Origin: JAJDXW01 sp965202895
GTDB lineage: Bacteria; Pseudomonadota; Gammaproteobacteria; HK1
DNA: 64,000 nucleotides
Reading direction: 5' to 3'
Assembly (NCBI GenBank): GCA_965202895.1
Contig: OZ241901.1
Coordinates: forward strand, 1,364,001-1,428,000
The position numbers and the translations under genes were made by a program. Positions within the stretch are counted from its first letter, which is position 1. Each line of letters starts with the position of its first letter. This document shows, piece after piece, positions 59,321-64,000 of this stretch. The notes under the pieces were generated by a model. It had not been told where the DNA came from and ran no database searches. It saw only the letters and a program-made list of their open reading frames with translations.

Positions 59321-60931
59321 ATGCGGTTCTTCAACACCACCGGGCCGATCCGGCCCGAAAAGCATTACTGTGTCCCGCCGCTCGGCCGTCTCGACCTCGA
59401 CGAAGTGCTCGCCCTCATCCGCAACGAGCGCTACTTCGTGCTGCACGCCCCCCGGCAGACCGGCAAGACCTCCGCCCTCCTCGCGCTGCGCGACCTCCTG
59501 AATCGCGGAACCGAGGGCGAATACCGCTGCGTGTACGCGAACGTCGAGGCCGGGCAGGCCGCGCACGAAGACCTGGAGCAGGCGATGCGGGCCATTCTGG
59601 GCGAGCTGGCCCGCCGCGCCCGGTTGACCTTGGGCGACGAGTTCCCCGACCGGATCCGGTCGAGCGTTCTTGCCGAATCCGGCCCGGCCGGCGCCCTCGG
59701 CGACACCCTGACCCGCTGGGCCGAAGCCGACCCGAGACCACTGGTGCTGCTCGTCGACGAGATCGACGCGCTGGTGGGCGACACCCTGCTCTCGGTGCTG
59801 CGCCAGCTACGGGCGGGGTACGACAGCCGCCCGGAGGGTTTCCCGCAGAGCGTCGTCCTGTGCGGGGTGCGCGACGTGCGCGACTACCGCATCCATTCCA
59901 GTGCCGAGAAGGCGGTCGTCGCCGGCGGCAGCGCGTTCAACGTCAAGGCCCGGTCCTTGCGTCTGGGCGATTTCTCCCGCGACGAGGTGCGGGCGCTGCT
60001 GGCGCAGCACACCGAGGACACCGGGCAGGCGTTCACCCCCGAAGCCCTGGACGGGATCTGGACCCGGTCCCAGGGCCAGCCGTGGCTGGTGAACGCCCTG
60101 GCGGACGAGACCTGCTTCCGGGGCGAGACCGGCCGCGACCGCGCCCGTCCCGTCACCGGGGACGACGTCATCGAGGCCCAGGAGCGGATCATCGCGCGCC
60201 GTGAGACGCACCTGGACCAGTTGGCGGACAAGCTGCGGGAGGGCCGGGTGCAGCGCGTGGTCGAGCCCTTGCTGAGCGGCGGCGACGAGCGGGAGTTCTC
60301 CGCCCGCGACGTCGAATACGTCCGTGACCTCGGCCTCGTCGCCCGCACCCCCCCGCTGCGCATCGCCAACCCGATTTACGCCGAGGTCGTGCCGCGCGAA
60401 TTGACCGCGGCGGCGGAAGAAGGACTGGTGCAGGATCCGGCCTGGTACGTCGATGCCGACGGCGGCCTGGACCTGGTCGGGCTGCTCGGCGCCTTCCAGT
60501 CGTTCTTCCGCGAACATTCGGAGCATTGGGTTCCACGGTTCCGTTACCAGGAGGCCGGTCCGCAGCTCCTCCTGCAGGCGTTCCTGCATCGGATCGTGAA
60601 CGGGGGCGGGCGCATCGAGCGGGAGTACGGCTTGGGCCGGGGGCGGACGGACCTGCTCATCGTCTGGCCGCAAGGGGCCGGGGGAGCGAGCACCGGAGGG
60701 GGAAACGGCGGGCGGACGCGGAGGTTCGTGGTCGAATGCAAGGTCCTGCGCAGGAGCCTGGAGCGGACCATCCGCGACGGGCTCGAGCAGACCGCGCAGT
60801 ACATGGACCGCTGTGCGGCGGAGGGGGGTCATCTGGTGATCTTCGACCGCGGCGAAGGCAGGTGGCAGGACAAGGTATTCCACCGCATCGAGCCGGCCGG
60901 CGGCGCCGAGGTGCACGTGTGGGGCATGTGA
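59321..60931 (+). CDS. AAA ATPase with C-terminal PD-(D/E)XK-like nuclease region
   Basis: A 536-residue protein. Walker A is LHAPRQTGKTSALLAL (about 41-56), Walker B LVLLVDEIDAL (about 141-151), and the middle shows helical subunits with QGQPWLVNALADE. The last ~110 residues read YGLGRGRTDLLIVWP...RFVVECKVLRRSL, where Asp and Glu-x-Lys fit a restriction-endonuclease-like core. Similar single-gene ATPases are frequent in gammaproteobacterial accessory DNA; no function is established. ATG at 59321. Confidence 0.78.
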   Translation: MRFFNTTGPIRPEKHYCVPPLGRLDLDEVLALIRNERYFVLHAPRQTGKTSALLALRDLLNRGTEGEYRCVYANVEAGQAAHEDLEQAMRAILGELARRARLTLGDEFPDRIRSSVLAESGPAGALGDTLTRWAEADPRPLVLLVDEIDALVGDTLLSVLRQLRAGYDSRPEGFPQSVVLCGVRDVRDYRIHSSAEKAVVAGGSAFNVKARSLRLGDFSRDEVRALLAQHTEDTGQAFTPEALDGIWTRSQGQPWLVNALADETCFRGETGRDRARPVTGDDVIEAQERIIARRETHLDQLADKLREGRVQRVVEPLLSGGDEREFSARDVEYVRDLGLVARTPPLRIANPIYAEVVPRELTAAAEEGLVQDPAWYVDADGGLDLVGLLGAFQSFFREHSEHWVPRFRYQEAGPQLLLQAFLHRIVNGGGRIEREYGLGRGRTDLLIVWPQGAGGASTGGGNGGRTRRFVVECKVLRRSLERTIRDGLEQTAQYMDRCAAEGGHLVIFDRGEGRWQDKVFHRIEPAGGAEVHVWGM

Positions 60932-61125
60932 CGCCGGACCCGCCGCATCGGCGCCGACTCCCGAGGACGGCGCCCGGTCCGCGCCCGAGGTACACGTTCC
61001 TGCTCGTCCAGCCCGCGAGCGACGAGGACGGTGCCCTGTTCGCGCCCGAGATGCACCGTCCGGCCTCGACGATGACCGTTCGAGCGTAGCGCTCCCCGCC
61101 CCTTACCCTTCTTCGTCGCGGCGAT

Positions 61126-61926
61126 TCACTCCGGCCACCGTTCGTGAAGAGCCTCCCTTACCCGTACGAGAGTATGCTCAGGGAGTTTTCCCTGGTTCAA
61201 TATTTCCCGGTATTCTTCCGACAGACCATCACGGGCAATCCTCTCTGGCTTTCCCGTTTTCGGATTGATGAAGAATTTGCCACGATCATAGATCCGGTGC
61301 AAGTCGGCACGCAGCAGGATGCCATTGCCAAGACTCTCCTGGCCGCCGCACTTAACCGGTATAATATGCGCCGCCTCCAACGCATCCTGACAGGTTTCAC
61401 CCGTCAGCGCACAGCAGCCGCCGATCTCCAGCAATTTTTTCCTGAATTTTTCCTGGGCTCTTTGAAGTTTTGTCGGGGTGATTCTGCGCTTTTCTCCGGT
61501 CAGCTTTTTTTCCAACCTCCACCCCGGCCCTTCGTACTCCCGGTCCTGGCCATCCTTGGGCTTCCAGATCCAGGTCGATTTCCCGGAATCTTCACTATCA
61601 TTCAAAGTCAGAATGTGAGTCCCCCAAGCATAATCGCCCTCCAGATGCTGATTATCTTCCTCAGTATAGTGAATGTGATATTTCACGACATGTTCATCTT
61701 GTTTTTTTACCTCGGTAGCAACTCGAAATTTTGTCAGACCATCTTTATAATACATCGACGTGCTGCAGACCTTCACCGGGTCATCGACATCAATGTCGAT
61801 TTGTTCCAAGGCTCCCCAACCCAGACCCTCACCTCCAAGTTTCCATTTATTGTTGTCGATGTATACTGGCATCGGTTCATGCTCCGTGAAAATGGCTGTA
61901 CCCGGCGGAAGTCGGACGGAAGACAT
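61126..61926 (-). CDS. HNH endonuclease-domain protein
   Basis: A 266-residue protein of strikingly low GC for this window. The C-terminal ~100 residues carry an HNH domain: CALTGETCQDALEAAHIIPVK (Cys and the first His pair), GNGILLRADLHRIYDRGKF (Asn and last His). The N-terminal ~150 residues are Lys/Asp/Glu-rich, beta-like and unassigned, possibly a DNA-recognition module. This architecture occurs in orphan restriction endonucleases. The ATG at 61926 is preferred to the TTG at 61938. The gene abuts a fragment of the palindromic repeat (GAGGCATGTGCGCTG at about 61945), indicating it came with mobile DNA. Confidence 0.78.
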   Translation of the reverse strand: MSSVRLPPGTAIFTEHEPMPVYIDNNKWKLGGEGLGWGALEQIDIDVDDPVKVCSTSMYYKDGLTKFRVATEVKKQDEHVVKYHIHYTEEDNQHLEGDYAWGTHILTLNDSEDSGKSTWIWKPKDGQDREYEGPGWRLEKKLTGEKRRITPTKLQRAQEKFRKKLLEIGGCCALTGETCQDALEAAHIIPVKCGGQESLGNGILLRADLHRIYDRGKFFINPKTGKPERIARDGLSEEYREILNQGKLPEHTLVRVREALHERWPE

Positions 61927-62236
61927 AGATATGGTCAAGAGGCATGTGCGCTGTTCGTAAGTATTTGAAACATACGGGCAGGATGGATCCGTCGTACCCT
62001 GTGCATGTCCAGCGTCGACACGCTCGTGACCATCTTATCCATTTGATTTACAAAATCTTTCGTTGCTGCGGCGGGCGGTTCCGCCGCGGTGGGGTGAAAT
62101 CCGCCAACCAGACCCGCGAACTGCCCCGCAACCGTGGAATCAGCCCGTCCCCGTGGGGTAAAGAATATCTCGACCCCCTCTCTACACACCCTATATCAAT
62201 AACTTACGAACAGCGCCCGGGGCTCGGTCAAGGACT
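61927..62236. repeat. Partial, diverged copy of the palindromic repeat
   Basis: Begins with GAGGCATGTGCGCTG near 61945. After an unrelated section, 62085-62225 shows GGTGGGGTGAAATCCGCCA, CCCGTGGGGTAAAGAATATC, CTCGACCCCCTCTCTACA and CGAACAGCGCCCGGGGCTC, which parallel, in the same order, the distal half of the full copy at 62237-62546. The hairpin segment is missing. No gene is seen. Confidence 0.6.
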
Positions 62237-62546
62237 GAGGCATGTGCGCTGTGGGGTTTTCGCCGGGCATGCCTCTCGCGAACGCTCTTGGGCACGGTGT
62301 CCTGGGAACGCTTGTGTTCCGCCCGCAAATGGGACGGCAAGGCCGACGACGATCAATGCGGGCGGGACACAAGCGTTCCCAGGACACCGTGCCCGCGCAA
62401 GTGGCTCCGTGGGGTGAAATCTGCCAGCAACCCCCTCGAACCGACCCCAAACCACGGAAGAACGCCGTCTCCGTGGGGGTGAAAAATATCTCGACCCCCG
62501 ATCTCCACTCGCTATATGAAGAGGTTACAAACAGAGCCCAGGGCTC
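62237..62546. repeat. Palindromic ~310-bp interspersed repeat, copy 2 (inverted relative to copy 1)
   Basis: Begins GAGGCATGTGCGCTGTGGGG and ends with CCCAGGGCTC, matching the complement of 26661-26986 block by block. Its hairpin has perfect 27-bp arms at 62290-62316 and 62368-62394, longer than in copy 1. The arm differs from copy 1 at matched positions on both sides. The loop sequence between the arms lies in the opposite orientation to copy 1 relative to the flanks. Confidence 0.8.
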
Positions 62547-62562
62547 AGGACTGTTGCCGGTG

Positions 62563-62811
62563 CCAGGCCATATCACGCTGGCCGACTCGCGGCCAGACAT
62601 CGATGGCCATCGCCCTTCCCGAGAACGGGCGTCCTGGGAACGCAGGCATCCCGCCCGCATCGAACGGCGGCGGTCTTGCTATCCCATTTGCGGGCGGGAC
62701 ACAAGCGTCCGGAGGACGCGCCGTTCCCAGGACGCCCGTGTCAGGCGCCGCTCCGGTTCGACCGAACCGGGTTCGCCCGCGCGAACCGATTCCGCAGCGT
62801 GAAAGGGCCCC
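62563..62811. repeat. MITE-like repeat copy
   Basis: Collinear with 26408-26650. The left end CCAGGCCATATCACGCTGG and right end GCAGCGTGAAAGGGCCCC remain partly inverted. Inside are GATGGCCATCGCCCTTCCC, CATCCCGCCCGCATCGAACGG, TGCGGGCGGGACACAAGCG and GACGCGCCGTTCCCAGGAC. It lies directly behind copy 2 of the palindromic repeat, the same association as at 26.4-27.0 kb. Confidence 0.75.
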
Positions 62812-62875
62812 GGTCGCGCGTATGCGTCCGGCAACCCGCGCGCGGCCGGTGGAGCGCACGGACGGGGCGCGGCGG

Positions 62876-63874
62876 CTATCCCGAGCGGACGAACTTCTGG
62901 AAGCACTGCGGGGTGAACGGCGCGAGGCGCGCCGCCGCGCCGGAAGCGACCGTCACCTCGCCCACGTAGAGGTCTCCCCGCGAGTCCACCCAGAGGCCGT
63001 GGGGGGCGATGAAGTTGCCGGGGAGCACCTCCTCCTCGCCGCCGATCCGGCGCCGTATCCCGCCGTCCGGATCGTAGATCCCGACCCGCGCGATGGGCTC
63101 GTGCCCATGCGGCGGCGTGGTCATGAGCCGGAAGTGGGGTACCTCGCGGATGCCCTGCCGGAAGCCGAGCTCCGCCACGTGGACGTTGTCCTCCTCGTCG
63201 ATGAAGATGTCGTCCGGGCGGTTCACGAAGTCCCAGCTCCGCAGGTACTCGCCCCGCGGCGAGAAGAGCTGGATGCGGGAGTTCTCGCGGTCGGCGACGT
63301 AGACCGTGCCGGCGGAGTCCACCGCGATGCCGTGGGGGAGGTTGAACTGGCCGGGGCCGTTGCCGGGCTCCCCCCACGAGAGCTCCAGGCGCCCGTCCGC
63401 GTCGAAACGGTGGACCCGCGCGTTTCCGTAGCCGTCCGCCACGTACATGCTCCCGTCCCGGAGCACCGCCACGTTCGTCACCTGATTGAAGGGCTCGCCC
63501 GCGTACTGCACGGGCGAAACGTCCGGCTCGAACCCGGTGTCGGAGCACCGTCCGGACTCGCCCACCGTGCGGAGCAGGGTCCCGTCCGTCGTGAACGTGC
63601 GGATGGTGTGGTCCCAGCAGTCGACGAGATGCACCCGGTCCAGGTGGTCGATGAAGATCCCGTGCGGGCGGGGGAACGTCCCTTCCCCCCAGGCGTCGAG
63701 GAACTTGCCGTCCTTGTCGAACACGATGAGGGGGTGCTCGCCCCGGCAGAAGACGTACACCCGGTCGCGCGAGTCGGTCGCGACCCCCGCCACCTCGGTG
63801 AACGACCAGCCTTCGGGAAGGCGCTCCCAGCCTTCCACCACCTCGAACTCCAGCCCGTGGCGCCCCTTCGGCAT
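62876..63874 (-). CDS. NHL-repeat six-bladed beta-propeller protein
   Basis: A 332-residue protein made of NHL repeats, for example FPRPHGIFIDHLDRVHLVD, VTNVAVLRDGSMYVADGYGN, FNLPHGIAVDSAGTVYVADRENSRIQLF and FIAPHGLWVDSRGDLYVGEV. The closest wording is that of the peptidylglycine alpha-amidating lyase-like group, common in marine bacteria. No signal peptide is seen with the ATG at 63874, chosen because the upstream extension is atypical. A repeat copy starts about 85 bases upstream. Function may be ligand-binding or lyase. Confidence 0.82.
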   Translation of the reverse strand: MPKGRHGLEFEVVEGWERLPEGWSFTEVAGVATDSRDRVYVFCRGEHPLIVFDKDGKFLDAWGEGTFPRPHGIFIDHLDRVHLVDCWDHTIRTFTTDGTLLRTVGESGRCSDTGFEPDVSPVQYAGEPFNQVTNVAVLRDGSMYVADGYGNARVHRFDADGRLELSWGEPGNGPGQFNLPHGIAVDSAGTVYVADRENSRIQLFSPRGEYLRSWDFVNRPDDIFIDEEDNVHVAELGFRQGIREVPHFRLMTTPPHGHEPIARVGIYDPDGGIRRRIGGEEEVLPGNFIAPHGLWVDSRGDLYVGEVTVASGAAARLAPFTPQCFQKFVRSG

Positions 63875-63958
63875 GTGTCGCTCCTCCCCCGCCGGACAGC
63901 CGCCTGCCCCAATATACACGCCCGGACGCGGCGCCAAGCCGGACCGGCCCGGGACGCC

Positions 63959-64000
63959 CAGGGCCTTTTCACACCGACCGACTCGCGGCCGGACGTCGAT
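63959..64000. repeat. MITE-like repeat copy, cut by window end
   Basis: CAGGGCCTTTTCACACCGA followed by CCGACTCGCGGCCGGACGTCGAT matches the left end of the element at 26408, including eleven bases of the terminal repeat. Only 42 bases are inside the window. Confidence 0.7.

Overview
The window reads as high-GC bacterial chromosome, most likely a gammaproteobacterium. The clearest evidence is the block lolB - ispE - tRNA-Gln - prs - rplY - pth - ychF (7240-12729), a classic gammaproteobacterial gene order. The catabolic genes (TRAP transporter, short-chain dehydrogenases, CaiB-type CoA transferase, acyl-CoA dehydrogenase, ETF-ubiquinone oxidoreductase, GMC oxidoreductase) suggest a heterotroph living on organic acids and acyl-CoA compounds, as in many marine or host-associated lineages. 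No rRNA, CRISPR array, transposase or phage structural gene is visible.

Layout. 1-5200: the end of a ThDP enzyme, a thioredoxin-fold gene whose redox motif is interrupted by UGA exactly where the first cysteine belongs (candidate selenoprotein), a CcdA-type membrane protein, an SDR and an AmpG-like permease. 5500-12730: the housekeeping block. 13000-22200: a flavin monooxygenase, a zinc-less Fpg glycosylase, an orphan nuclease-like protein, a GMC oxidoreductase/SDR pair and a divergent TRAP operon. 22400-31171: aldo/keto reductase, SDR, and a succinyl-CoA-ligase-like beta/alpha pair split by a 4-kb accessory island (MITE-like element, palindromic repeat, fused ATPase/PIN remnant, RNA ligase, DUF4143 ATPase behind a 22-bp repeat array). 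31340-36450: a DAO oxidoreductase, then AT-richer defence-like genes (broken NYN nuclease + NTPase, convergent TIR protein). 36600-50050: fluoride channel, acyl-CoA dehydrogenase/ETF-QO, branched-chain aminotransferase, DMT permease, YbaK protein, two hydrolases, a fused two-subunit E1 dehydrogenase and a CoA transferase. 50250-64000: an aberrant tRNA gene beside a PIN protein, an SbmA-like permease, a LarA-like enzyme, VOC protein, a three-gene TIGR04255-like cassette of foreign composition, an aminotransferase, an AAA/nuclease ATPase, an HNH nuclease, more repeats and an NHL beta-propeller.

Two interspersed repeat families share a core hairpin (GCGGGCGGGAC and its complement). One is MITE-like, with 17-bp terminal inverted repeats and one copy bounded by 9-bp direct repeats. 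The other is a ~320-bp unit whose hairpin arms covary between copies and whose core is inverted relative to the flanks. The strongest leads are the UGA thioredoxin, the repeat family, the NYN/NTPase/TIR cluster, the TIGR04255 cassette and the abnormal tRNA.
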